64,000 nucleotides of DNA from BJGV01 sp964196335 (GTDB lineage: Bacteria; Pseudomonadota; Gammaproteobacteria; Burkholderiales; Nitrosomonadaceae), in assembly GCA_965238155.1 (NCBI GenBank), contig OZ250175.1:62001-126000 (forward strand), read 5' to 3'. Position numbers and translations under genes: made by a program. This document shows, piece by piece, positions 1-8,801 of this stretch (position 1 is its first letter; the number at the start of each line of letters is the position of its first letter). Below the pieces are notes generated by a model. That model ran no database searches. It was not told the DNA's origin and saw nothing but the letters and a program-made list of their open reading frames with translations.

Positions 1-495
1 ATTGATTCACTTGTTAATAATGCTTCTAGCTTTTACTCTTCACCTATTGGAAAGATAACAGAAAAATCATGGGATGAGCTTATTGGATGTAATTTAAAAG
101 CGCCTCTCTTTTTATCTCAAGCAGCAGCACCACATCTAAAAAAACAACATGGCTGCATTATTAACATTGTTGATATTCATTCTGAATGGCCACTAAAAAA
201 ATATATGGTTTACAGTTCTGCTAAAGGTGGATTAGCTACACTAACCAGGTCTCTAGCGCTAGAACTAGCTCCTGAAGTCCGAGTAAACGGTGTTTCTCCA
301 GGCCCCATTCTCTGGCCAGAGAATGGGGAATGGTCAGATCAGATAACGCGTCAACGCATCATCAACAAGACCCTCCTTAAGCGAATAGGTGAACCAAATG
401 ACATAGCTAAAGCAGTATTTTTCTTAATTTCGGATGCTCCTTATATTACTGGGCAGATACTAGCAGTGGATGGTGGACGCAGTATAAATTTGTAG
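1..495 (+). CDS. Pteridine reductase-like short-chain dehydrogenase (3' part)
   Basis: The reading frame is already open at base 1 and ends with TAG at 493-495, so only the C-terminal 164 residues are present and the N-terminal Rossmann glycine motif lies outside the window. The visible part begins near the SDR NNAS motif (residues 6-9 of the fragment) and contains the catalytic YxxxK as YSSAK at about residues 71-75. It ends in the usual SDR tail with an ITGQ-x-VDGG motif. The NNASSFY stretch and the overall pattern fit the bacterial pteridine reductase (FolM/PTR1-like) branch, which reduces dihydro- and biopterins with NADPH in the cytosol. The exact substrate is inferred from family resemblance; another SDR oxidoreductase is possible. 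Confidence 0.8.
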   Translation: MDSLVNNASSFYSSPIGKITEKSWDELIGCNLKAPLFLSQAAAPHLKKQHGCIINIVDIHSEWPLKKYMVYSSAKGGLATLTRSLALELAPEVRVNGVSPGPILWPENGEWSDQITRQRIINKTLLKRIGEPNDIAKAVFFLISDAPYITGQILAVDGGRSINL

Positions 496-650
496 GGAAT
501 TACGCGTCTTACATAGCTATTTATAATTGCCATCTATATTTTCTATGTTGCAAATACATCATATTTTATATCTTACATATAGCAACTCGATCCAGACCAG
601 TTGTCAAAATTAGGATAAAATAGTTCCATGATTACTATCTGATTCTTATC

Positions 651-1862
651 ATGAAAAAATCTCGCACCCCTCGCCGTACTAAATCTCCGCGTGCTGTACA
701 GGAACTCGCTCGTTTAGCTGGAGGACTTGCTGCCTCTGGTAGCTATAAAGAAGATATTTTTTGGGAGAAACAACTTGGAATTAAAATAAATGCACAGTTA
801 CGTACGGGGAACGATCAAAACTTGGAAGAGGCATTAGAACTACTATATGATACTGACCCAGCCGGTTATGGAGAGTTTATTTATGCTATTGAGGCTGCAA
901 TTGAGTGTAGTACATTATCACACGAAGGTTGTACCTATGATGTACTAATGTTTGCCGCCCCAATACTAACATGGTCTCGTTTCTCAATTCCTTCAGGTCC
1001 AATAGCCGAAACTATCTTAAACAATCTTCGGGAGCAGTTTCAGACACATGTGTTGTTTGAAAACACTCAGTTCTCGTTAGCAGACTACCTCTTTAGTCCT
1101 GATCAATTGCCACGTGGATATCGTCTTACACATGAACTGGCTGAAAAGTTATGTGCTGCTGCTGTAGGTGGACAGGACTTACATATGAATCCACGACAGT
1201 TCTCTGAAACAGCGAATTTTCTATCAGATACTCGTTATCTTCTGGGGGCAATAGCAGTCCGACAGGGAGAGCCTATGTTCCGCTGGCAGGAAACTGATAT
1301 TACGAGTCAAATAAATAATGGAGTAGCTGGTGTAAAATCTTCAAAACAGAGAATACTTCTTAGGTGGAAAACAGAGTGTGGTAAGGCACTACGATCATTG
1401 TTTCAGGGTTGTGCCTTAGACTTATTATTACCTGATGGTTTTTTTTCTGCATGGCGTATGGCAGATCGGCTTGCCCGCCCCTATTCCATGCATGCAACGG
1501 TTGATTTCTTACAGTCCACCCTAAATATTCCGGTAAGTGACCTTCGTGCAGTGATAGCACCATTCCATGACCAGTTGTTAGAGGAGTACCGTGTAAGTTT
1601 CACCTTCTTAGATAGCAATGAAGTGTTATATGGTATTGTCTGGGCACTAGTTGGAGAGGAAGATGAAAACAGTGACACAATTACACAGATAGAGACTACA
1701 CTGCAGGAATGCGGCATAACCCGCATAACACTACTAGATAATCGTTTCCCTTTAGAATATTGTGAAGAGTGTGGCGCGCCTTTATTCCCAAACTCGGAGG
1801 GTGAAGTCGTACATGCCGAATTTCCTGAAGAAGGAGATAAAATACAAGTACAATTACACTGA
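651..1862 (+). CDS. DUF2863 family protein
   Basis: A 403-residue soluble protein with no signal peptide or membrane segment. The basic N-terminus (residues 1-14, Lys/Arg-rich) leads into a largely helical body. The C-terminus carries a CEECGAPLFP stretch, a CxxC that could be a small zinc-binding or rubredoxin-like knuckle. I recognise the overall pattern as the DUF2863 family, which is largely confined to betaproteobacteria; no function is established to my knowledge. It stands alone, 155 bases after the SDR gene, and an AT-rich TAAAAT element just upstream could serve as a -10. No clear ribosome binding site precedes the ATG, but the family N-terminus fits this start. Confidence 0.75.
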   Translation: MKKSRTPRRTKSPRAVQELARLAGGLAASGSYKEDIFWEKQLGIKINAQLRTGNDQNLEEALELLYDTDPAGYGEFIYAIEAAIECSTLSHEGCTYDVLMFAAPILTWSRFSIPSGPIAETILNNLREQFQTHVLFENTQFSLADYLFSPDQLPRGYRLTHELAEKLCAAAVGGQDLHMNPRQFSETANFLSDTRYLLGAIAVRQGEPMFRWQETDITSQINNGVAGVKSSKQRILLRWKTECGKALRSLFQGCALDLLLPDGFFSAWRMADRLARPYSMHATVDFLQSTLNIPVSDLRAVIAPFHDQLLEEYRVSFTFLDSNEVLYGIVWALVGEEDENSDTITQIETTLQECGITRITLLDNRFPLEYCEECGAPLFPNSEGEVVHAEFPEEGDKIQVQLH

Positions 1863-2178
1863 TGAAATATGATTTTACAAAAGCAGATCCTATTCCAGAT
1901 CAGGTTTCATGCAGCTTTGAAAGCAGCGCAGTTGTTTTTTACAAGTCAGAAATATAAATTCACTACGAAATTTTTTTATTACATACCAAGTTAATGCATC
2001 CTCTCTCATCAGGGTAAGAGCATGTTTACTATGAGGACATAACCTAGTAAATGCATATCCCTGTAGTTTCACTAGTCCATTTAAAACCACTTTTTTCTAG
2101 AAACTCTATGGATTTTTCCAAGCATAGCCACCATAATCTCGTTGTTCTACTATTGACAAACTTTACGACTTTAGATTT
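1863..2178. other. Intergenic region, no supported gene
   Basis: This AT-rich stretch between the DUF2863 gene and yciB holds no gene I can defend. On the minus strand one frame is open for 66 codons (2090 to 1890), and the same frame continues upstream in codons giving RDYGGYAWKNP before two TAG stops. That could be a relic of a lost gene, but no family is recognisable. No tRNA or strong terminator hairpin was seen. Confidence 0.4.
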
Positions 2179-2724
2179 ATGAAATTTCTTTTTGACCTTT
2201 TTCCGGTCATACTATTTTTTTTCGCATTTAAACTTTATGGCATTTATACTGCAACTGCTGTAGCTATTGTTGCAACTTTTATACAAATTACATGGACTTG
2301 GTTTCGTCACCACAAAGTAGAAAATATGCAATGGGTAAGCCTAATTATTATTGTTATTTTCGGTAGCGCAACACTGATATTGAAAGACGAAACTTTTATT
2401 AAATGGAAACCAACCGTATTATATTGGGTATTCACTAGTGCACTACTCATTTCACATACTGCATTTAAGAAAAATCTGATCCGTGCTATGTTGGGAAATA
2501 AAATATCATTACCAGAAAAAATATGGGGTAATCTTAATTTTAGTTGGGCAACATTCTTTGCGTTAATGGGTGTAATTAATCTTTATGTAGCTTTTAACTA
2601 TCCCACTGATACTTGGGTAAATTTCAAACTATTTGGGTCAACGGGACTAATGCTAGTGTTTGTAGTATTGCAAGGGCTTATGCTAGGAAAGTTTATAACT
2701 GAAAATGAGGACAGTAACACGTGA
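2179..2724 (+). CDS. yciB: Inner-membrane septation protein A (YciB/IspZ family)
   Basis: A 181-residue polytopic inner-membrane protein with about five hydrophobic helices, beginning MKFLFDLFPVILFF, the hallmark start of YciB. The family is linked to septation and envelope integrity in enterobacteria and Shigella; its biochemical role is unsettled. Length matches the usual 175-185 residues. The stop codon TGA at 2722-2724 overlaps the ATG of yciI, so the two are probably translationally coupled. It is first in a yciB-yciI-bolA-parvulin run, an arrangement common in betaproteobacteria. Confidence 0.9.
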   Translation: MKFLFDLFPVILFFFAFKLYGIYTATAVAIVATFIQITWTWFRHHKVENMQWVSLIIIVIFGSATLILKDETFIKWKPTVLYWVFTSALLISHTAFKKNLIRAMLGNKISLPEKIWGNLNFSWATFFALMGVINLYVAFNYPTDTWVNFKLFGSTGLMLVFVVLQGLMLGKFITENEDSNT

Positions 2725-3025
2725 TGCTTTACGTGATAAATGGTGAAGACGCTCCGAATAGTCTGGAAAAACGTATGGTATCTAGGCCTGCTCACTAAAA
2801 CGTATTAAGGCATTACAAAATGAAGGACGTCTAATTCTGGCCGGACCATACCCTGCAATTGATAGTTCATCCCCTGGTCCGGCTGGTTTTACTGGTAGCC
2901 TGATCGTAGCAGAGTTTATGTCATTAGAAGCAGCTCGCACCTGGGCCGAGGCTGATCCATACGTAATTTCGGGGGTATATGCAAAGGTTACGGTCAAGCC
3001 ATTTAAGAAAGTTTTGCCCGAATGA
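2724..3025 (+). pseudogene. yciI: YciI-like protein, interrupted by a -1 frameshift
   Basis: The ATG at 2724 overlaps the yciB stop and opens a frame giving MLYVINGEDAPNSLEKR and then RPAH, followed by TAA at 2796-2798. One base back, the frame continues as LKRIKALQNEGRLILAGP, through GPAGFTGSL and ADPYV, to TGA at 3023-3025, which overlaps the bolA start. Joined, the two parts form a complete YciI-like (YCII-related, ferredoxin-like fold) protein of about 100 residues. The junction reads CACTAAAACG; one extra T (CACTTAAAACG) would restore the frame, as would a -1 slip reading CAC-CTA-AAA. The cause may be a sequencing deletion, a true mutation or recoding; base sequence alone cannot decide. 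Natural overlaps at both ends argue that the gene was functional until recently. Confidence 0.8.
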
Positions 3026-3285
3026 ATACAATCAGATTTATTAAACAGAAACTTACTGTCTTCAGTCCGGAAAAGATTGAAATCATTGATGAAAGTAGCA
3101 AGCATATAGGTCACGAAGGGGCAAAAAATGGTGGTGGCCATTTTTTTCTTACCATTGTTTCATGTGATTTTTATGAGAAATCTACTATGGACAGGCATAG
3201 GATGATATATGCTGCTCTGGGAGAAATGATAGGCAGAGATATTCACGCATTAAGTATAAAGGCGTATACTCCCGAAGAAATTTAG
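3022..3285 (+). CDS. BolA family protein
   Basis: An 87-residue protein with the BolA fold: an N-terminal helix, a central segment with the HxGH-like SKHIGHEGAKNGGGHF and a C-terminal stretch ending HALSIKAYTPEE. BolA proteins act with monothiol glutaredoxins in iron-sulfur and iron handling, and some bind DNA; the central histidine is the usual cluster ligand. The start codon overlaps the stop of the upstream yciI frame (ATGA), pointing to translational coupling in the yciB-yciI-bolA-parvulin operon. Length is typical of the short BolA/IbaG class. Confidence 0.85.
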   Translation: MNTIRFIKQKLTVFSPEKIEIIDESSKHIGHEGAKNGGGHFFLTIVSCDFYEKSTMDRHRMIYAALGEMIGRDIHALSIKAYTPEEI

Positions 3286-3316
3286 TTTTGATTTAATTTA
3301 CTAAGAAGGAAACCCA

Positions 3317-4108
3317 ATGCAACTGATTAAATTTTTGCAATTAATAGTACTTTGTATGTATGGCCTTGTAGTTGTTACCACGATTCATGCAGCACCCTTA
3401 GCTAAGGTAAATGGAGTTGTCATTCCAAAGTCACGCCTAGATTTAGTAATGAAGGGCCTTACTTCTCAAGGGCAGAAAGATACCCCTGAAACAAGAAAGG
3501 CTGTACGAGATGACCTTATAAAGCAAGAAGTACTTGCTCAGGAAGCTATAAGAAAAAAACTCGATAAAGACCCTGATATCTCAACACAGATTATGATTAC
3601 TCGTCAGTCTGTCTTGATCAGAGCACTTCAAGCTGATTTTATAAAAAAAAATAAACCGGCTGAAAAAGAGCTTCGTGATGAATATCAAGCAGTGAGTGCG
3701 GCGTCTATGGGTGATCAGGAATATAATCCACGTCACATTCTGGTCAGTACTGAGGCGGAAGCTAAAGATATTATTGCAAAGATCAAGAAAGGAGGTAAAT
3801 TTGAACAGATTGCCAAGGACAAATCTACAGATGACGGATCCAAGAACAAGGGTGGTGAGCTGGGCTGGACCTCTGCCAGGAGCTATACCCAGCCGTTCGC
3901 AGAAGCTCTGGTCAAATTGAAAAGCGGTGAGATAACACAAAAACCTGTAAAAACTTCCTTTGGTTGGCATATAATCAGACTGGATGGCATGCGTCCCCTA
4001 AAAATACCTCCCTTTGAAGAAGTCAAACAGAAAGTCCAGCAGCGTGTACTACAACGCAAATTTCAATCTTATCTGGAAGAGTTAAAAGGTAAAGCTAAGA
4101 TTGAATAA
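3317..4108 (+). CDS. Periplasmic peptidyl-prolyl cis-trans isomerase, parvulin/PpiC type
   Basis: A 263-residue secreted foldase. Residues 1-25 form a Sec signal peptide with cleavage likely after IHA. An N-terminal chaperone-like helical region (about 30-130) is followed by one parvulin domain starting near PRHILVSTEAEA and ending with the FGWHIIRLDG motif. An SD-like AAGGAA lies just before the ATG. It sits directly behind bolA, as its homologues do in Nitrosomonas and Burkholderiales, and is related to SurA/PrsA-type foldases that help outer-membrane and secreted proteins fold. A second parvulin protein, SurA, is encoded at 32893-34215. Confidence 0.9.
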   Translation: MQLIKFLQLIVLCMYGLVVVTTIHAAPLAKVNGVVIPKSRLDLVMKGLTSQGQKDTPETRKAVRDDLIKQEVLAQEAIRKKLDKDPDISTQIMITRQSVLIRALQADFIKKNKPAEKELRDEYQAVSAASMGDQEYNPRHILVSTEAEAKDIIAKIKKGGKFEQIAKDKSTDDGSKNKGGELGWTSARSYTQPFAEALVKLKSGEITQKPVKTSFGWHIIRLDGMRPLKIPPFEEVKQKVQQRVLQRKFQSYLEELKGKAKIE

Positions 4109-4120
4109 TCGTGGTATTTT

Positions 4121-4170
4121 ATAATTTCAAAGAAAAGGAGGTTTTTGGCCAAATTTTTCTTTGAAATTAT
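4121..4170. terminator. Bidirectional terminator-like hairpin between parvulin gene and alr
   Basis: Perfect 16-base inverted repeat: ATAATTTCAAAGAAAA at 4121-4136 against its complement at 4155-4170. The loop contains a smaller palindrome, TTTGGCCAAA. It lies between the convergent parvulin gene (ends 4108) and alr (ends 4178), and the A/T-rich arms provide T tracts in both directions. This fits a shared terminator for both genes. Confidence 0.7.
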
Positions 4171-4177
4171 ATTTCAT

Positions 4178-5260
4178 TTATGTTTCTATCGTTTCTATCT
4201 TTATTCGCTGGGTTAGTGAGCATAATAACTCATAGCCGATTGTACCAGCTGACTGTGCAACTTCATCTACAGGCATTCCTTTTCCCCAAAATATAACAGG
4301 GCTTCCAACACCCGCATTTTCAATCCCACTCAAATCCACATGCAACATATCCATAGACACTCGTCCAATAATACGAGTACGAGTTCCGTTAACTAATACT
4401 GGTGTGCCAATAGGCGCATGCCGCGGGTACCCGTCTGCATACCCACCTGCAACAATGCCCACACGCATGGAGCGATCTGCACGAAAAGTTTGTCCGTATC
4501 CAACCTTATCTCCAGAATGGAGATACTGTACAGCAATGACTTTACTAGTTAATGTCATAGCCGGACGTAAATCTAATTCACTTGCAGATGTATCTGGAAA
4601 TGGTGATGCGCCATATAACATTATTCCAGGCCGCACCCAGTCAGCATGGGTTTCAGGGCAACATATTGTTGCTGCAGAATTAGCTAATGAACGCGGAAAA
4701 TTCCAATTTGAAGTAACGGTGTTAAAACATTGTAGTTGTTCTGCAACCCCATTTCTTTTTTTGTGTTCATCAGCGCAAGCAAAATGTGTCATCAATGTGA
4801 TTTGACCAACAACAGGATTAGACCTCAGTAATTCTAAAGCTGCAGGGAACTGTTCTGGAGTAAACCCTAAGCGGTTCATACCAGTGTTTAGTTTCAGGAA
4901 AATATCTAATCCTCCGGGGTGTTTGTAAGCAGATAGCATCTCCAACTGCTCACTATTATGTATTACAGTACAAAACTGAAAGCGCTCAAACAACTCCAAT
5001 TCCGACCTAGAGAAGAATCCTTCAATTAATAATATAGTATGTTGATAGCCAGCTTCTCGTAGACGTATTGCAGCTTCTAATTCCAAAATTGCAAAGCCAT
5101 CTGCACTCTTAAAAGCTTCAGCTGCACGTAATAATCCATGCCCGTATGCATCTGCTTTCAGCACTGCCATAACTCTTGAACGTGAAGCATAGCGACGAAC
5201 AACGGAAAGATTGTGTTCAAGCGCAGAAAGATCAATCAAGGCATGAATAGGACGAGACAT
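4178..5260 (-). CDS. alr: Alanine racemase
   Basis: A 360-residue PLP enzyme that interconverts L- and D-alanine for peptidoglycan. The PLP-binding lysine sits in VLKADAYGHG (about residues 33-42) of the N-terminal TIM barrel. The C-terminal beta domain has the GYGQTFRA segment, GGYADGYPRH and SMDMLHVDL. Length equals the usual 355-370 residues. The gene is convergent with the parvulin gene and divergent from lplT. An alr-lplT pairing is frequent in beta- and gammaproteobacteria. Confidence 0.95.
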   Translation of the reverse strand: MSRPIHALIDLSALEHNLSVVRRYASRSRVMAVLKADAYGHGLLRAAEAFKSADGFAILELEAAIRLREAGYQHTILLIEGFFSRSELELFERFQFCTVIHNSEQLEMLSAYKHPGGLDIFLKLNTGMNRLGFTPEQFPAALELLRSNPVVGQITLMTHFACADEHKKRNGVAEQLQCFNTVTSNWNFPRSLANSAATICCPETHADWVRPGIMLYGASPFPDTSASELDLRPAMTLTSKVIAVQYLHSGDKVGYGQTFRADRSMRVGIVAGGYADGYPRHAPIGTPVLVNGTRTRIIGRVSMDMLHVDLSGIENAGVGSPVIFWGKGMPVDEVAQSAGTIGYELLCSLTQRIKIETIET

Positions 5261-5518
5261 TTGCTTAGTATTTAGAAAAATTTATCGCTTATCTAGTAAA
5301 CATACAAGTAAAATGCATACTGCAGGTCTTACACAGCATTCAATCACAAATTTTGTATCTAGGGTAGTGTTTACCAAGAATCTTACGGGTAGGCAGTAGC
5401 TTATAATGATTGCATTGGTCGGTGAAGCTGTTTCGTGTTATAAAACTGCAGCCTAAAAAGATGTAAATAACTGCGAAAATTTTCAATGCATACCTAACGA
5501 CAATTTGGAGAGAAAAAT

Positions 5519-6793
5519 TTGAAACGTGGATTTTATACTATCATGGCGGCACAATTTTTCTCGTCGCTGGCTGACAATGCATTGTTGGTTATTGCTATTG
5601 CGCTACTGATAGATCTTCATGCCCCGGCATATCTCACCCCTATGCTTAAATTTGTCTTTGTATTGTTCTATGTAATTCTTGCTCCATTTGTAGGGGCATT
5701 TGCTGACTCTATGGCTAAGGGAAGAGTAATGTTTATAAGTAATACCATCAAGATTACTGGTTGTGGCTTACTTTTCTTGGCTTCTCATCAGTATCTTGCT
5801 CTTGCAGCATATGCTGTTGTAGGACTAGGTGCTGCCGCATACTCTCCGGCAAAATATGGCATTCTTACTGAGCTGCTGCCTCCGGAAAAACTAGTAATTG
5901 CCAATGGTTGGATTGAGGGGCTAACTGTAGCGTCCATTATCCTTGGAACAGTTTTAGGTGGTGTATTAATTACACCAGCAGTTGCAGCGATATTTTTAGA
6001 ATTTGATTTTCCTTACATCAATACCGGTGTAGATACTATTCCAGAGGCCTCTATTATCTTTATTGCAGTATTCTATAGTATTGCTGCTATCTTCAATCTA
6101 TACATACCTAACACTGGAGTTGATCATCGCATTCTCAATAAAAACCCGGTTTTTTTGGTACATGAATTCGGACATTGTTTCAAGTTACTCTGGACTGACA
6201 AGCTAGGGCAAATCTCACTTGCAGTTACAACATTATTCTGGGGCGCAGGCGCAACTCTACAATTTATCGTATTGAAATGGGCCGAAACAGCTCTCGACTA
6301 TCCTTTAAACAAAGCAGCACAATTACAAGGAGTAGTCGCCGTAGGTATTGCTATTGGTGCAGTGATGGCTGCACGGCTAGTATCTCTGAGACAATCAGTC
6401 AAAGTGATACCACTTGGTATAGCTATGGGTGTAGTAGTAATGGCCATGACAATAGTTTACGAAATATGGATTGCAATCGTTTTACTTATGCTGATTGGTG
6501 GCTTGGCTGGACTCTTTGTAGTTCCAATGAATGCACTACTACAACATCGTGGACATATTCTGATGGGAGCAGGTCATTCTATTGCAGTACAAAACTTTAA
6601 TGAAAACTTGAGCATTCTCGTCATGTTGACGATGTATGCTTTACTGGTTAGTTTTGAGGTACATGTTTACTCTGTAATTATCATGTTCGGCTCATTTGTG
6701 GCTATAACCATGACTCTGATACGTCGTTGGCACATGTTAAACCAAAGCAAAGAAGACTCTCTACATCTAATCGGGGCCCACAAAAAGCTTTAA
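5519..6793 (+). CDS. lplT: Lysophospholipid transporter LplT (MFS)
   Basis: A 424-residue major facilitator protein with about 12 hydrophobic segments. The N-terminus MKRGFYTIMAAQFFSSLADNA is the LplT hallmark. LplT flips lysophospholipids across the inner membrane for re-acylation. Translation probably starts at TTG 5519, since GGAG at 5507-5510 is eight bases upstream and no ATG gives the conserved N-terminus. The last four bases overlap the 3' end of the convergent uracil-DNA glycosylase gene. No Aas acyltransferase domain is fused here. Confidence 0.9.
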   Translation: MKRGFYTIMAAQFFSSLADNALLVIAIALLIDLHAPAYLTPMLKFVFVLFYVILAPFVGAFADSMAKGRVMFISNTIKITGCGLLFLASHQYLALAAYAVVGLGAAAYSPAKYGILTELLPPEKLVIANGWIEGLTVASIILGTVLGGVLITPAVAAIFLEFDFPYINTGVDTIPEASIIFIAVFYSIAAIFNLYIPNTGVDHRILNKNPVFLVHEFGHCFKLLWTDKLGQISLAVTTLFWGAGATLQFIVLKWAETALDYPLNKAAQLQGVVAVGIAIGAVMAARLVSLRQSVKVIPLGIAMGVVVMAMTIVYEIWIAIVLLMLIGGLAGLFVVPMNALLQHRGHILMGAGHSIAVQNFNENLSILVMLTMYALLVSFEVHVYSVIIMFGSFVAITMTLIRRWHMLNQSKEDSLHLIGAHKKL

Positions 6794-7500
6794 AAATTCT
6801 TCAATGCTTTCTGCATTATATTTCTAGCAAAACATAAATCCTGCCATACTTTTGCCTTGTCAGGCTGTATCCGTAACAGATAGGCCGGATGATAGGTAAC
6901 AATTAAAGGAATACCAGAATACTCATGTAACTTACCACGCAAACTGGCAATAGTAGCACTCGTACTCAGAAGATTCTGTGCTGCAATCCTCCCCAAAGCT
7001 ATAATTAGTTTTGGTCTGATCAACTCAATTTGTCTTGTGAGAAATGGCTCACATTGCAGCGCTTCACTATGGTCTGGATTTCTGTTGTCTGGTGGCCTAC
7101 ATTTAACAATATTTGCAATATAAATATTCTTACCGCGTTTCAGACTGATTGCTTCTAGCATGTTATCTAACAATTTCCCGGCCGGGCCAATGAAAGGCTC
7201 ACCCTGAATATCTTCTTCTACACCTGGTGCCTCACCTACACACAACCAATTGGCATTCTCATCACCAACACCAAACACTGTTTTGGTGCGATCCTGACAC
7301 AATGAACAACTAGTGCAACTAGCTACATTTGCTTTGAGTTGAGCCCAGTCCGAATGCAAAATCTGAAAACGCCTATCATCTGTTTTTGTAACAGATGAAT
7401 TGGATGCCTTTGCTATACTACTAATCGGGTCTTTCTCTCTATGACGCCACAATGGGATTAGTCCCAGCTCTTTAAGAATTTCTTGGCTCCTGACACTCAT
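6790..7500 (-). CDS. Uracil-DNA glycosylase, family 4 (Fe-S type)
   Basis: A 236-residue DNA repair enzyme that removes uracil from DNA. Family 4 features are visible: the active-site GEAPGVEEDIQGEPF motif, GPAGKLLDNML, KCRPPDNRNP and the C-terminal TYHPAYLLR. Four cysteines suited to a 4Fe-4S cluster occur in CTSCSLC, VKCRPP and LQCEPFL. A variable 55-residue leader precedes the domain, as in many beta- and alphaproteobacterial members, which are often annotated as phage SPO1 DNA polymerase-related. Its start overlaps the end of rimI by four bases, so udg follows tsaB-rimI in one operon. Confidence 0.9.
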   Translation of the reverse strand: MSVRSQEILKELGLIPLWRHREKDPISSIAKASNSSVTKTDDRRFQILHSDWAQLKANVASCTSCSLCQDRTKTVFGVGDENANWLCVGEAPGVEEDIQGEPFIGPAGKLLDNMLEAISLKRGKNIYIANIVKCRPPDNRNPDHSEALQCEPFLTRQIELIRPKLIIALGRIAAQNLLSTSATIASLRGKLHEYSGIPLIVTYHPAYLLRIQPDKAKVWQDLCFARNIMQKALKNF

Positions 7501-7958
7501 AGAATCAACTCCATAACGATTGCATCCTCGCGTCCACCCATCGCAGGATAATATCCTGCTCGGGTTGCAACTTGTCTAAAACCTATCCGCTCATACAATT
7601 TAGCAGCACCAAGATTTGATTCACGTACTTCTAAGAATATAGAGCGTGCGTAATGCTCTTTAGCAAGAAAAATATAATGTTGCAATAATTTCTCCCCCCA
7701 CCCTTCTCTTTGCCATTCTAATGCCACACTAAGTGTAAGTATGTGAGCTTCACCTGGGCCAGTTGTCATCACACCATAACCAAAGATATGACTATCCATC
7801 TCTAATACATAACAATGATATCCGGAATTTATTGAATCTCCAAAATTACCTCGTGTCCAAGGAAAAATAAAAACCTCTTGCTCAATCAGTATAACTGCAT
7901 CTAAATCTTTCACGAGCATTTGCCTGATTCTTGGTATTTCCTCTAGTTGGGCGCTCAT
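7497..7958 (-). CDS. rimI: Ribosomal protein S18-alanine N-acetyltransferase
   Basis: A 153-residue GNAT acetyltransferase. The acetyl-CoA loop is seen in VALEWQREGWGEKLL, followed by the FLEVRESNLGAAKLYERIGF motif typical of RimI and the tail YYPAMGGREDAIVM. It acetylates the N-terminal alanine of ribosomal protein S18. It lies between tsaB and the uracil-DNA glycosylase gene with four-base overlaps on both sides. The tsaB-rimI pairing is widely conserved. Confidence 0.93.
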   Translation of the reverse strand: MSAQLEEIPRIRQMLVKDLDAVILIEQEVFIFPWTRGNFGDSINSGYHCYVLEMDSHIFGYGVMTTGPGEAHILTLSVALEWQREGWGEKLLQHYIFLAKEHYARSIFLEVRESNLGAAKLYERIGFRQVATRAGYYPAMGGREDAIVMELIL

Positions 7959-8626
7959 CTTTCACTTTCCTTTAATGCTATTTTATTGCGTATATAAATT
8001 GGAGCAGCATCCACCGGGTCAACTCCAAGCCCCTGTTTAAAATCTTGCTCAGCTAATTGTGCCATTTCACGCGCGTGAGGAACGAAGCCAGTCTCAAAAC
8101 GACTAATGCTACTACCGTAATGACTTTTCAATTCATCGCAATATTTATCAAAGGCACTGCCACATCCAACCCAACTATTTCCTGGTATTAACGGCGCATA
8201 TCGTGGTAAGCAAAGTGTTGGAACACTTACAGTCTCCCAGTCATCCGCAGATTTAACATATGCTGCATGATAAATTTCACCCATGTGGGCATCAATTGCT
8301 GTAATCACACTATTAGTTCCAGCTTGCTGAGCCAGTGCTTCTAATGTTGAAATACCTATTACAGGCAAACCTGAACCAAAAGCCAGCCCCTGTGCAACAC
8401 CACAAGCAATACGCAGTCCAGTAAATGATCCGGGACCAGCACCAAACGCTATTCCATCCAATTGCACTAATGTCAATTCACTTTTTGCCAACAATTCCCG
8501 CAATATTGGTAAAAGTAGTTCAGAGTGCCGCTGTTCTGCAAGAATACTTCGGCTCAAAATTTCGCCATCTATCCAAAGTGCTATCGAACAGTAATTGGAG
8601 GAGGTATCAAAGGCTAAAATTTTCAA
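7955..8626 (-). CDS. tsaB: tRNA threonylcarbamoyladenosine biosynthesis protein TsaB
   Basis: A 223-residue ASKHA-fold protein beginning MKILAFDTSSNYCSIAL with the GAGPGSFTGLRIACGVAQGLA motif, both diagnostic of TsaB. TsaB scaffolds TsaD and TsaE in making the t6A modification at position 37 of ANN-decoding tRNAs. It is a pseudo-enzyme lacking the metal-binding histidines of TsaD. It heads the minus-strand run tsaB-rimI-udg and lies divergent from the host-attachment gene. Confidence 0.93.
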   Translation of the reverse strand: MKILAFDTSSNYCSIALWIDGEILSRSILAEQRHSELLLPILRELLAKSELTLVQLDGIAFGAGPGSFTGLRIACGVAQGLAFGSGLPVIGISTLEALAQQAGTNSVITAIDAHMGEIYHAAYVKSADDWETVSVPTLCLPRYAPLIPGNSWVGCGSAFDKYCDELKSHYGSSISRFETGFVPHAREMAQLAEQDFKQGLGVDPVDAAPIYIRNKIALKESER

Positions 8627-8801
8627 GGTGATAAGTTTATCTAATGAAGAATAATTAATAAATTCAATGGTATCTATTTCTCAATGAATTTTTGTGAGAA
8701 ATTAACTGTCCACTTAATTGTAGCAGTGATATGCTGATAGCAAGGGTATTTTCTCTACCCTTATTATCGCCACACAATCATTTCATGGAGGGCTTCTTAC
8801 T

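Noticed and set aside
6277..6600. 107-codon open frame rich in Ser/Arg/Trp/Cys on the plus strand
   Set aside because: It lies wholly inside lplT in another frame, has shadow-like composition and no ribosome binding site.
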